Positions 11,159 through 21,600 of a stretch of 64,000 nucleotides of DNA are shown piece after piece. Origin of the DNA: Monocercomonoides exilis. Lineage: Eukaryota; Preaxostyla; Oxymonadida; Polymastigidae. Numbering within the stretch: the stretch's first letter is position 1; every line of letters begins with the position of its first letter. The stretch is from the NCBI GenBank assembly GCA_001643675.2, contig LSRY02000029.1, forward strand, positions 372,001-436,000, written 5' to 3'. The notes beneath the pieces are model-generated. The model had not been told where the DNA came from, searched no databases, and saw nothing but the letters and a program-made list of their open reading frames with translations. The translations under genes were made by a program, and so were the position numbers.

Positions 11159-11440
11159 AAAAAAAAACAATTGAATGAAAAACTGAAACTTAACATAATT
11201 ACAATAAACGTTGGCGACTGAATGTCAGAAAACATTTTTTGATATAATTTTTTGATTGTTCAAGTTATTCTGATTCTAAATTTTGACTTCAAGAAAATCA
11301 TTAAGGTTCAAATACTTATTTCGTTATGTGTTATGCTTCTTAGCAAGAAAGTTCTGAGTGTGTCTTGGTTACCTTTGAAATAAACATATTTTTTTAAAAA
11401 CATAACTTAATTCATATACGTTCAATTTTTCTTTTAACAG
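10383..11440. other. AT-rich gap between hairpin and LRR exons
   Basis: No convincing coding exon was found. The missing 5' exons of the LRR gene may lie between about 11160 and 11440, where a short candidate exon follows an AG at 11342, but I could not close a frame. The only marked feature is the A-run at 11118-11156. Confidence 0.4.
11118..11156. repeat. 39-base A homopolymer
   Basis: Uninterrupted run of A, followed by one G and a further A-rich stretch. It could be the remnant of a retroposed sequence or simple slippage; no adjoining element is recognisable. Confidence 0.9.
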
Positions 11441-12501
11441 CCATACAACATGAATCCGCTGTTGAAGTTCTTGAACAAACATTAAATTCGAATCGTTCTG
11501 TAAATTGTGTTGTATATTCACTAAACTCAAGCGGATCACCTTTAGGAATGAGCGCTTACATCATGCAAAATATCTGTAAGGCATTTGAAAATTGTAGATT
11601 TGTAACACAGCTAAAAATTAGTCATGTTCCTTTAACATTGCTTGAGATTCAGCAAATGTCATCTCTATTTTGTCCAAAATCCAAACTGAATGCATTGTCG
11701 CTTTCCGATTGCAGGCTTGCTTCAATAATAAAATTCTGACTCATTTGATAATTTTCTTTTTCAGCCTTGATGATGATTCAATTATGGCACTGCTAATATT
11801 AATATTAGAAAACAAATTTAGAAATTTGAGATATTTAGATCTCAGTGGAAATCAACTTGGAATTTATACATCAAATCCTCCAACAGTTCAATATGACTTT
11901 ACTCCTGGATGCAAAGTATTAAGCAGGTTGCTTATTGACAAGAAAACGAAATTGGGAACAATAATTTTGGATAGGAATCCTCTTGGCAACTATGGACTTC
12001 TGTGTTTATGTCAAGTTCTTCCTCATTCCAGTTTGAGAGAACTACGAATTTCTGGGATCAACGCAACAACAAAAGGAATATTCTGTCTTACGCGCATTTT
12101 GAAATTTTGTTCTTCACTTAATGCACTTGATATATCACATAATTACATTGGTCATTCCGCAATGATTTCCCTTTTGAATGTTCTTTCATCTTCACAGATA
12201 AAAAGTTTAAACATAAGCAGTATAAAAATTTATTTTTAATTTTTAAAATTTCATGTCGATTTCTTTCTTTTTTGATACATTACTTTTGGACATCTTCGTT
12301 AATTCTGATCTTTTACGTGGGGAATGATTTGTGGTTCCAATTTTTCCGTAATTCATTCATTTAACCATTAACATAGACACGTTTCTTGACGACTTGTCGC
12401 TAATTGCACTTGGAATTGTAATCAGCAAAACCGACTTTATTGTGTCATTGGACATATCTCGTATGCTGTTAAAATTCAGAAAATTTATCGGATATCTTGA
12501 T

Positions 12502-12534
<33 letters not shown>

Positions 12535-12687
12535 TTAATAATTTAATTTATTTATTTTATTTGTTGTTGATGCTTCTGTTGTTGTGTCAAACTTGCTTGA
12601 CAGAAAACAAAGTCTCCAAAAACTCAGCCGAAGTGTTTTGTGAGTTTCTTTTGACAAATACTTCCATCGAAACACTGATATGCACAG
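11441..12687 (+). CDS. leucine-rich repeat protein (ribonuclease-inhibitor type), 5' end unresolved
   Basis: Exons: 11441-11714, 11765-12219, 12377-12460, 12604-12687, all frame-compatible. LRR units are visible, for example LNALSLSDCSLDD, NLRYLDLSGNQLG, LGTIILDRNPLGNYG, LRELRISGINATT, LNALDISHNYIG and LDISQNKVS, each followed by a helical half of about 28 residues as in RI-type LRRs. Exons 3 and 4 are each exactly 84 nt with phase 1 at both ends, one LRR per exon. The first intron is GC-AG (donor GCTTGC). No start codon was found upstream of 11441. The 3' end is open to two readings: a TAA 16 nt past the last donor would end the protein, or the exon splices on, in frame, to the membrane-protein exon at 12961. 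An AATAAA near 12786 favours a separate gene. Confidence 0.65.
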
Positions 12688-12962
12688 GTTTGTTGCGAAA
12701 TATATAATGATTGACCAAATTGAATGCTTCCTCCTTAATGGGATAACATTTTTAATGGTTCTAAACATTTTGTTGTGAAATTAGAAATAAAAATTTATCC
12801 AAACAAAAATTGAGGAGATTCTTTATCTGAAAAAAATTTTTTGTGTTTTTTTTTTGAAATAGAAAAATATTTTTTGTTCTCAATAATTATCTTGTGAATT
12901 ATCAAACAATTTTTATTTTTCCTCCCTCCTTTTTAATCCTCATTCACGTGTAAATAACAGAA

Positions 12963-15081
12963 ATGGGCGAAGATGCGCTTGAGGTGTTTATCCCACAAGC
13001 GCTGGATGCGAAATACGGAAGAGGAATGAAGTCATCTCGAGAAATCGTGTGTTTGAAGCACGAATCAGTCGGCAAGTTTTCTGCACTGAAGTACAAAGCG
13101 TTTCATGGCTATATCGTTACAGGCTTGCTCTTTCTTGTGGGGCAGCTGCTTTTCTCGCTGATTAGCACAGGAATGGTTTGTTGTATTAAAATTGAATTTT
13201 TTTTCCCCCAATAAACTTTCATATTCTTAATAAACTTTTCATTTTATTTGGAACTTTATGATCTTTGAATGTTAATTTTTAACTTAACTTTCTTATTTTT
13301 GTTCTATTTTTATTTCTTTTTCTTTATCTGTCTTTTTCTATTTCTAAACACAACCCAAATTTCCCAGAGTGTAATGTCATCGATCGAGTACATATATCAC
13401 GGCCAGACAGTTCCCGGCTGGCTGCTTGCTGGATTTGTGATGCTGGGTCTTTTCTGCGCTGCCCTCGACCACTTCGCCATCAGTCGCACAAAGCAGCACA
13501 AGGAGCCCTGGATGTCGCTGCTGTATTTGCTGGTTGTGGGCTATGTGGTTGACACAGTACGCCTCATTATGCGCACAAAGGGGAACTGGGACACCATCGC
13601 AGAGCCTGTTGGGAAGAAAGATGCTGTGCACCAGTCAACATTTGCGTCAATTAAAGTGATCAGGGCGCTGGTTGAGTCGATCCCGACGATTGTTGTGCAA
13701 GGGTACATGCTCCTTATCGCCCAGCAGAACATCTCGTTCATCAACGTGCTGTCATTCATCGCATCGATTTTGTCGCTGACTTTTGTGATCGCTTCTTTTT
13801 TGTCGACAATTAGCACTACACAGTATGCTTTGGCTTCATTATTTCAATCTCAAATGAAAATTCTTCTTCTTCTTCTTCTTTTTAATATATTCCACTTTTC
13901 ATTATTATCATCATCATCATAATTATAATTCCTTTCAAACATTTCTATTATTTTTTTTCCTCATTTACCCTATTTTCCTCAGCGTGTCCCAAACAGAGCC
14001 AATGGAAGAGTCCTTCTTTTGGATGGCTCGGCTGTTTGTGTACTGTCTGATTTCGCTGACACTCAACCTCCTTCGTCTGTGTCTTGCTGCCTCCAACGCA
14101 CCAGTGAATGTTGTTTTGTATCTCGTCATCTCTTTCTCTTTCTGGTTTCTTGTTTTCTCTCTGATGTCCAAAACCACACACACCACTTTTTATATCCAGA
14201 CTCTGCTTCACATTCTGCTTCTGACTCCCTTCGGGATGGGGTTCTATTCAGACAGCATTATGTCATCAGCAAAAGGGCGCTCGTATTTCTGGCTGTTCAT
14301 CCGGCGCATCCCGCGCTTCGTGTTTGTGCTTGTTGACCTGCTCGCTTTTGCCTTCCGCGCATTCACACTCCTTCTGTCGATTGTGGCTCGCTATGAAGTG
14401 TCATTGGGGTTCCTCTTTCTTGTGCTCATTTTGATCTTCCTGGACTTCGTGATGATCCTCTTCCGCATTGTGCTCGAGAAGAACGGCTCTTCCTCTGCAC
14501 CAGAACTCCACTCGGCTGCCAGAAAGTCCAAGAAAAAGCCAAAACGTGGCATCACACTGAACTTGAACACAGGAGAATTAGATGGCGTTCCGCTGCTGCG
14601 TTCTCAGAAATATAAGAAATCGGGGAGCAGCAGCAAGAGAAAAGGAGGTTCTTGTGAAAGTGATTACGAAGGTGATGGTTCAAATAGGGAAGGCAGAGGA
14701 GAAGAAGAAGATAGCAATAATGATGATGAATGGGAAGATGGCTCATCTGAAAGCGATGATGAAGATGATGACGATGAAGACGATGAAGACGATCTATTAG
14801 AAGAAAGCACAAGCTCACCTGGCTTTGATGAGTTTAGCAGTGACACTGAGAGCGACACAGATTCTGAGCCGTTTGATGTGATTGAAGAGCGCCGTAAGAT
14901 GGTAGCGCAAATCCCCATCCCGTCGATCTTGAAGGAGATTACCATCATCAGAAAGAAGAAGCATGTGCAAGAAAAACCAAAACAAAGTTATGATAAAAGT
15001 TACATTGTAGCTGAGCCTCAAGATTCACTTTTGAGTCAGATGGACGAAATGATAAATTCTTCTTCGCAAAAACCAGCTTGA
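12963..15081 (+). CDS. XK-related-like multi-pass membrane protein with acidic tail
   Basis: Exons: (12961)12963-13175, 13368-13822, 13983-15081, giving 588 codons from the ATG at 12963 plus TGA. About eight hydrophobic segments are visible. The piece VIRALVESIPTIVVQGYML followed by a further membrane helix resembles the ESxPQ motif region of XK-related proteins, some of which scramble phospholipids at the plasma membrane; this is the basis for the call and it is moderate. The cytoplasmic tail from about 14490 is hydrophilic with a dense Asp/Glu stretch (about 14695-14815). Composition is far more GC-rich than the LRR exons upstream. An AG acceptor (12959-12960) sits two bases before the ATG, so the exon may instead continue the LRR gene. 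Confidence 0.55.
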
Positions 15082-15346
15082 ACATTTTGTTCACACTATT
15101 TTCAGTTTTTAACTGATGTTTAGAAATACTATATTATTAATTTACATTATTTATTGCTTATTTTTTCATAATAAAAATTTGTTTTTATGTGTAGAGTTTA
15201 TTCCGAGAAACTTTCAGGATTAGCTCAATTATTACTTTTCGTGATGTTTCACATAATTTTTTGTTCATGCTTTTTTATTTCATTTCGTATTTTTTTATCA
15301 TTTCAATAAAAGATCTTGCCCGTCATTAGTTGTTTTTCGCATTCAA

Positions 15347-16500
15347 ATGGCTTCTCAATCACTTCCAGCAAAATATAATCTTGATCCAGATACTCTTTCT
15401 GTGATATACGATTGGGTTGACCAAGTGGAGCTGTCAAGAGTAAAAAAGAATATTGCTCGTGATTTTAGTGATTGCTGTATGAAGAAATGAGTATTTTTAA
15501 AAATTTTATTTGGTTCATCACATTTTTGTATCTTTTAATAAAAAATTAAAATCACTATAGTGATGATGGCAGAAGTAATTGCTCATTTTTATCCAAAATA
15601 CGTTGAGCTGCACAATTATCCCGCTGCAAATTCAACATCGAAAAAAATCGACAACTGGAAAACTCTGAATAGTTTGCAAAAATCTATTTTTTTGTTATGA
15701 TAGCATTTGTATTTTAATAAATGATTATTATTTATTCAGCGAAAGTTCTCAAAAAACACTTCGGTTTTACATTTTCAATGGAAGATATTGAAAACATCGC
15801 TTTATGTAAGGTTGGTGCGATCGAGTGGGCCCTTTCAGAATTAAAACAGAAAGTATTAATAACTTCTATGATTGTTTAATTAAATTTAATTTTTATGTTC
15901 GTTTATTTCAACTTAGATTGATCAACATCGAGACTCTCGCAGTTTGTATCTTTTATTTGACGATTTTCTATGAAAATGTCTTTTCTTAATTTAGCTAGCG
16001 GATCACCTCAAACAAGTCACAAAGCGTCCAGAAGTGATGCTGCAGATGGTTCCGCTGACCAATCAGATCAATATGAAGAAAACAAAGAATACATTTCACC
16101 AAAACAAGCTTTTGCTGCTCCAGTCAAAGAAGAAGGTTTATTAATTTCATTGAATGTTGTTTAAAAACACTCTTTTTTTGCATATAAATTATTTTTAAAA
16201 TTGAATTATCTGTCTTTCTTTCTTTCTTTTTGGACTGTTAATCTAATTATTAAACATTTTAGTGAGAGATCATCTTCAACCGGCCACCTCACAACAAAAA
16301 GCTGCTCCAGCCGTAAGCGAGGAATACCTCAAAATGGCAGAGCATATGCTTGCAGAAAAAGATCAAATAATTCAAGGATTGAAGGAAACCATAGAGGTCT
16401 GAATAGTTTTTTTTTCTTTTTTATTTAATTTTTTTTAAATATTTTTATTCTGTTTTAAACAATCAAAAATCGTTTTGTTTTATTATTAATAACATTTGAC

Positions 16501-16565
<65 letters not shown>

Positions 16566-16670
16566 AAGATTCTTGAAACAAAGACTCGGAGGCTTGAACA
16601 AAGTATACGATTGAAGGATGTGCGCATTCAGCAACTCACATTGAAACTCCAACAAGCTGGTCTTTCTTGA
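15347..16670 (+). CDS. SPEF1: SPEF1/CLAMP-like microtubule-associated protein
   Basis: SPEF1/CLAMP proteins bind and stabilise microtubule bundles, including the axonemal central pair, through an N-terminal calponin-homology-like domain. Exons: 15347-15476, 15561-15671, 15740-15852, 15917-15941, 15995-16135, 16263-16396, 16569-16670, giving 251 residues plus TGA. The CH-like domain (about residues 10-105) shows IYDWVDQVELSR, KNIARDFSD, MAEVIAHFYPKYVELHNY, LKKHFGF and VGAIEWAL, closely following SPEF1. A polar linker follows, then a C-terminal helix with KDQIIQGLKETIE and LKDVRIQQLTLKL, the usual SPEF1 coiled coil. The fourth exon is only 25 nt. The last intron contains a 61-base T run that ends just before its acceptor. 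Confidence 0.85.
16502..16562. repeat. 61-base T homopolymer inside SPEF1 intron 6
   Basis: The run of T ends six bases before the AG acceptor of the 172-nt last intron, so it forms an extreme polypyrimidine tract. Its true length in the genome is uncertain because homopolymers this long are often mis-sized. Confidence 0.9.
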
Positions 16671-17042
16671 GGCAAAATAAGTTTTTTCATATATTTATGT
16701 TTTTGAGTTATTCTCAAATTATTCATCTCAAATTTGTATTTTGTATTCAAATCAACTTTACAAAAATGCTTTTTCAGTTTCTGCGAATTTATTTATTTAT
16801 TATGTTGTAATGAATCAAAATGTAACTTTTCTATTTCAAAAAAACATGCAAAATTGCATCAATCATTAGAAAAACAAATGATGAAGCAAAAGGAAATCAT
16901 GAAAAGAAAAATTTGCCCTTCATTAGCTTTGTAATAAACATTATGAATTTAATGCTTAATTTTTGCAAAAATTCATATGTGTTAGAAAGGGTATTCTATA
17001 AAACCAAATAAATGACAGTGAATATAAACTAAAATAACTAAC
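16671..17042. other. AT-rich gap, tail-to-tail between SPEF1 and eIF4E
   Basis: Holds the 3' ends of the flanking genes. A 66-codon plus-strand frame (16734-16934) has no recognisable features and I do not call it. Confidence 0.5.
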
Positions 17043-17712
17043 TCATTTTCCTTTTCTAACGTAATATGATATTACTTCGCTTTCCAATGGTGGTAGTTCC
17101 CTCAGTTTCAGCATTTCATTTATTTTATCAAAAATTGAATCTTTCAACTTCTCATTCGGAGAATCCTTTTTTGTCCATATCTCAATCAAATCCTTTGTTT
17201 TATTAAATCCAATTCCACAAATAAATTCGGTAAAAGGAAGTTGATTTCCAATTGTCAGAAGCAATAAATCAAAAAATATAATTTCGCTATTGATTGAATA
17301 TGTCTTTTTTGAACTTTTGAGATCAACCTGTCCACCTCCTTCATTCATAGGATCTTCCCATGCGGGTTTGATTCCATCTTTAAAAAAATAATACGTTGTT
17401 CTTGCTGGGAGCATTGAAGGTTTTGGAATGTTGTGACACATTCTAACATAAATATCAAATCATCCCACAAATACAGTAATAAAAACAATCAACATGACGT
17501 TTAAAAAAATATTATTATGAAAACAATTTTTTAATTGCAGCACACGTCCAATATTGTTCAACAGTTCCAACTGTGCAAATCTCTGTGTAAAGTGCACTCC
17601 ATTCATCCTTTGTTGTGGTTGAAGACGAGCCTTTAAACTGTGATGCAGGCTTCTTAAAATACAACGTCCATTTGTATTCAAGGGGATGGGATTCTTCACA
17701 GACAGAAGTCAT
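17043..17712 (-). CDS. EIF4E: eIF4E-family cap-binding protein
   Basis: eIF4E binds the mRNA 5' cap and recruits eIF4G for translation initiation. Exons (minus): 17712-17546 and 17442-17043, giving 188 residues. Landmarks in order: HPLEYKWTLYF near the N-terminus, TVEQYWT, FFKDGIKPAWEDP with the cap-stacking Trp and its Glu partner, and LIEIWTKK with the late Trp. A candidate for the second cap-stacking Trp lies in TKDEWSALY. One oddity is that the motif after WEDP, usually GGRW, reads GGQVDL here, so that Trp is missing. The sequence is diverged and could be a specialised isoform rather than the main eIF4E. It is head-to-head with the next gene, 128 bases between start codons. Confidence 0.8.
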
Positions 17713-17840
17713 TTTCCTATGGGATGGATCTATATTGATCGATTTCCATAATGATGCAATTTTTCAAAAGAAATGACATGACATTTTCGACGAGCTTTTG
17801 AAAATAACCATAACAACATTAATATTTAAATATAATTATC

Positions 17841-18366
17841 ATGCTGCAAGTGTTTTTATTTGCCTTTTCATCTTATGTATTTTGCAATGAACAAGAAGAC
17901 CATGAAATTCATTGCTTTGATGTTCGACAAGAAGCCACTCAAATTGTTCAACAATGTTCAGTGGAGTGTAATGTTTGTTTTAGCACTGATGCATTGTTTT
18001 TGTCTATTTTTTAATCCAAAAAATTCAGGCTGGTTTAGGTTTATGTTTTAATGGAACTTATTCAAAATGCAAGCCGCAATGTTCTGATGAGAGCGATAAA
18101 AATCAGCATGTGTGCATCATTAACCTAAAAATTGTGTACTGTTTTCATTTTGAAATTTCCAGGAAGATTGCATGAAGAGTTGCATCAGCGTGAAATCTTT
18201 TGATTGCTTGAATGATCAGCTTCAATGTATGGATACATGTAATTTTCAAATGAAGAAAAGAATGAAAATGGAAGGTTGTGAACCATATCAAGGCTATTTC
18301 CCCGAACAACCAGAGCAGAGTGTTATGTTCGATATAGATTGGAACAAGGGAGTGACAAACATTTAA
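17841..18366 (+). CDS. small secreted cysteine-rich protein
   Basis: Exons: 17841-17972, 18029-18109, 18163-18366, all phase 0, giving 138 residues plus TAA. The N-terminus is a signal peptide (MLQVFLFAFSSYVFC). The mature part has about a dozen cysteines, often in CxxxC spacing (CSVEC, CKPQC, CMKSC, CMDTC), which suggests two or three helical disulfide-linked hairpins. The C-terminus is cysteine-free. I do not recognise the family. Secretion and disulfide content are inferred from sequence only. Confidence 0.7.
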
Positions 18367-18606
18367 CATTTTCATTTCAAAAAATATATTGTACATTATT
18401 ATTGCGTTGAAATTTATTTAAATATTTCTTTGAAAAATAAAGCAATAATGCAATATATGACTCTAAAAGGGATAATGATGGAAAAAAAAAAATAAAAAGT
18501 TTTGAATTGAAAATACACAACAAAAACACAATTAGAAAATAAAATTAGTTTATTAGAAATGCAAATACAATCAAAAAAATTTCTGCAATGCAAACAACAT
18601 TTCAGA

Positions 18607-21600
18607 TTACTCTCTATTAGATTTTTGAGCAGCCTCAACAATCAATGTGTACAAAGTCCGTTTGTGCGAGGATTTCTTTTTGCGGTGTGTGTCTTCAGGA
18701 GGAGAGCAGCCGTACAGCGAATTGACAGTGCGCTCATCGACAAACAGGGAGTGGACAGAAGCGCAGAGGGTGCAGAGGATTTGAGGGGTGGTGATGCCGA
18801 AGATGAGGAGAGGGATAGGCTGCTTGGCAGAGCAGTTTGGATTCTTCGAGCAGATCGCCCGTTGGCAAACCCGACAGATGCGCCGCTTGTTGAACAGCCC
18901 AAAGCGCTCTTTGCAGAAGGAACAGCAGTTGACGGAAGAAGGAGGAGGCACCAGAGGAGGAAGCACAGGGCATTTGGGAGTGTATTGCAGGGCAATTTCT
19001 GGGAGGAAGATAGAAAATGAATGCGATGCGTTTGTAATAAAAGGAAAAAAAAATGAGAAAAAAATGATAAAATGAAGAAAACAATATTCAAAAGAAAAAT
19101 TGTACCAAAAGATTACAATTTTGTATTGAAAAAGAAAGAAAGAAAGAAAGAAACACTCTCAATCTCTCTCCTTAAACGCGCATTTCATTCTTCATTCACA
19201 AACCAGCCATATTCTTCCTGTCAGAAATATTCCAAAGCAGATCGAACGGAGTCTTGTTGTCCTTCGACGGGATGAGCGGGTGTGCCCCATACGACAGCAG
19301 CAGCTCCACAATGCCCATCCGCACCTTCACCTGCCCTTCCCCTCCTTCTCCGCCCGCACTCCCCACACTCAAATGCTTGCTCCCTTTCTCATCATACAGC
19401 AAACGCGACTGATTTTGCTCACCTTCGTCTCTCAAATCACTCATTCGAGCAGAACTCAAGCCAAATTTTCTGGACTCACCATCACCTGCCTCGACTTCAT
19501 CGTCGTATCCTGCCCCTGCTCTGTTGTAAATATCAGCCCCTTCTTGTGCCTCCTCATCAATGCTTCCTCCTTCACCACTGGCTTCTTCGTACTCTTCATC
19601 TTCCTCTTCGTATTCTTCGTATTCTTCATACTCCTCCCCTTCTTCTTCTCCGTTCTCTTCTCCTTCTTCCTCATCCTCATCATCTGCCGCATACATCACC
19701 ACCCTCCCTTCATCTCCTCCTCCTCCTCCTCCATCTCTCCCTCCCCCAGCACTCCCCTTCTGCTCCTCCACCTCCAAGTTCCCCTCATCCTCCTTCGCTG
19801 TGAAATACACATTTGATTGAGCTGGGCATCCGTGTGTCGCACACGCACAGTGCAGCGGAGTCCATCCAGCCACATCGATCGCATTCGGATCTGACTGATG
19901 GTGCAAAAGCAGAGAAACCAGCCGGAAAATCGGAGTGGGTGTCACTGTGGACGGCACAGACGAGGTGACGCTGGCTGACGTGGAGGCATCTGCAAACACA
20001 ATCGGTGCAGAGGGAGAGCCGTCTGTCAGAAACCGCTGCCGGCTGCGGTGTTTGCCTTCTCCATATTGCCCATCGTATTTGTCGTCATCTATGCTCCTTC
20101 TCCCAAACTTTCCTTGTCTTCTTCCAATGTTCTTGCTTCTTCTCCCTCTCCTTCCTCCTCTCCCCTTCAGCATCTGCTCCTCACCTTGTCTATTCCGCAG
20201 CGCCTTCTTCTTCGGCGAATGAGCTGTCTGCCTTCTTCCTTCACTCAGTGTGCAAGACACCGCCAAATGGAGTGGGATCTGCCCCAGCTGGTTTCTGTAG
20301 TGCAGCGCAGTGAATGTGTTGCTGCCGAGGCTGTTGAACAGCCGCTCCACAATCTTGAACGAACCAGACCGACAAGCTTCATGCAAGACTGTGTTCCCCT
20401 GCTTGTCTGATATGTTGATGCGTGCACCAGCCCCAATCAGGAAGAAGGCCACGTCTGTTGCACAGAAGCGGCAGGCGAGCAGAAGAGGAGTAGCTCCTGT
20501 TGCGTCTTCGTTGTCGATGGGAGCACCTGCACTGAACAGCTGTCCGAGAAATGCCTGGGTGATTGGTGATGTCTTCCTTCGTGTGCCTGATGATGACGAT
20601 GATGAGCCTCCAGATAATCCATCTCTTGTTGCAGCACCAGCACCCGCAGAAGCAATAGAAGAGGAAGAGGCAGAGGGAACAATAGACGCAGAAGAAGAGG
20701 AAGGAGTCATCGAATATCCCTCACTGCTCCCATCTCCTTTATCTGCCAGCTTCTCACCAGATTCACCTCCTCCTCCTTCTCCTCCTTCTCCCACTTCCCC
20801 GTCTTCTCCATCATGTGCCGTGTGCATCGCACACAGATGAAACAGCGTCAGACCTTTCGCATTGGCCGTATCGACTGCTGCTGAACACACCAGCAGCTGG
20901 TTGAAGCACAAGATATATCGCAGCCTAAGCGCCAGGAAGAGCGGTGTTTCTCCGGCTGCATTAGGCACATCGCAGCACGAGGCAACCAGCTCATCGACGG
21001 TCTGTGTGAGCTCTTTGAACTCATTCCCTGCAAACGCATGCTCCTCGTCTGCTCCAGACCCTCCCTCCAGCTCTCCTGCTTTGCCGTTCTTCTTCAGCTC
21101 TGCCCCAATGATGAAGTTGCTGATCTCTTCCAGCACATTCACAAGGCCATCGATGCTTCCTCTGTGAACAATGTAGTGGAGGATGTTCTGTTTGTGCAGA
21201 CCGCCTTGTGCTGATAAAAGTGTGGAGAATGACAGGGCTTCTGTGACAATACACGTCTCCGCCACAAAAGTGACACGGGGCTCTTCATTCACATCTGGCT
21301 GTGTGTTTGAAGAGGAGCCAGATGAATGAGAAGAATTAGAAGAAGAAGAGGAAGAAGAAGAAGCACCAAAAGCGCTGCCGTCTTCTGTGACCATCTTCAT
21401 TCGTTTCACTCTGGCGGGGACGAGAATATCCTGATTAGCCATGTGCTTCATGAGATCGCACACAACATCCACATGTCCCTGGGAAGATGCCAAATGCAGC
21501 GGGAGAAAACCAGCCAGCCCTTTTTCATTGGCTCCGATTGAAAAAGAAGGAGAAGAGGAAGAAGAAGAGGAAGAAGATACAGCTGCCAATGAAGAAGTGG

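Noticed and set aside
16455-16655. Minus-strand poly-Lys frame
   Set aside because: Translation of the 61-T run inside a SPEF1 intron.
19280-20840. Plus-strand Ser/His/Pro-rich frames opposite the ankyrin gene
   Set aside because: Shadows of the minus-strand exon, which carries recognisable ankyrin repeats in frame.
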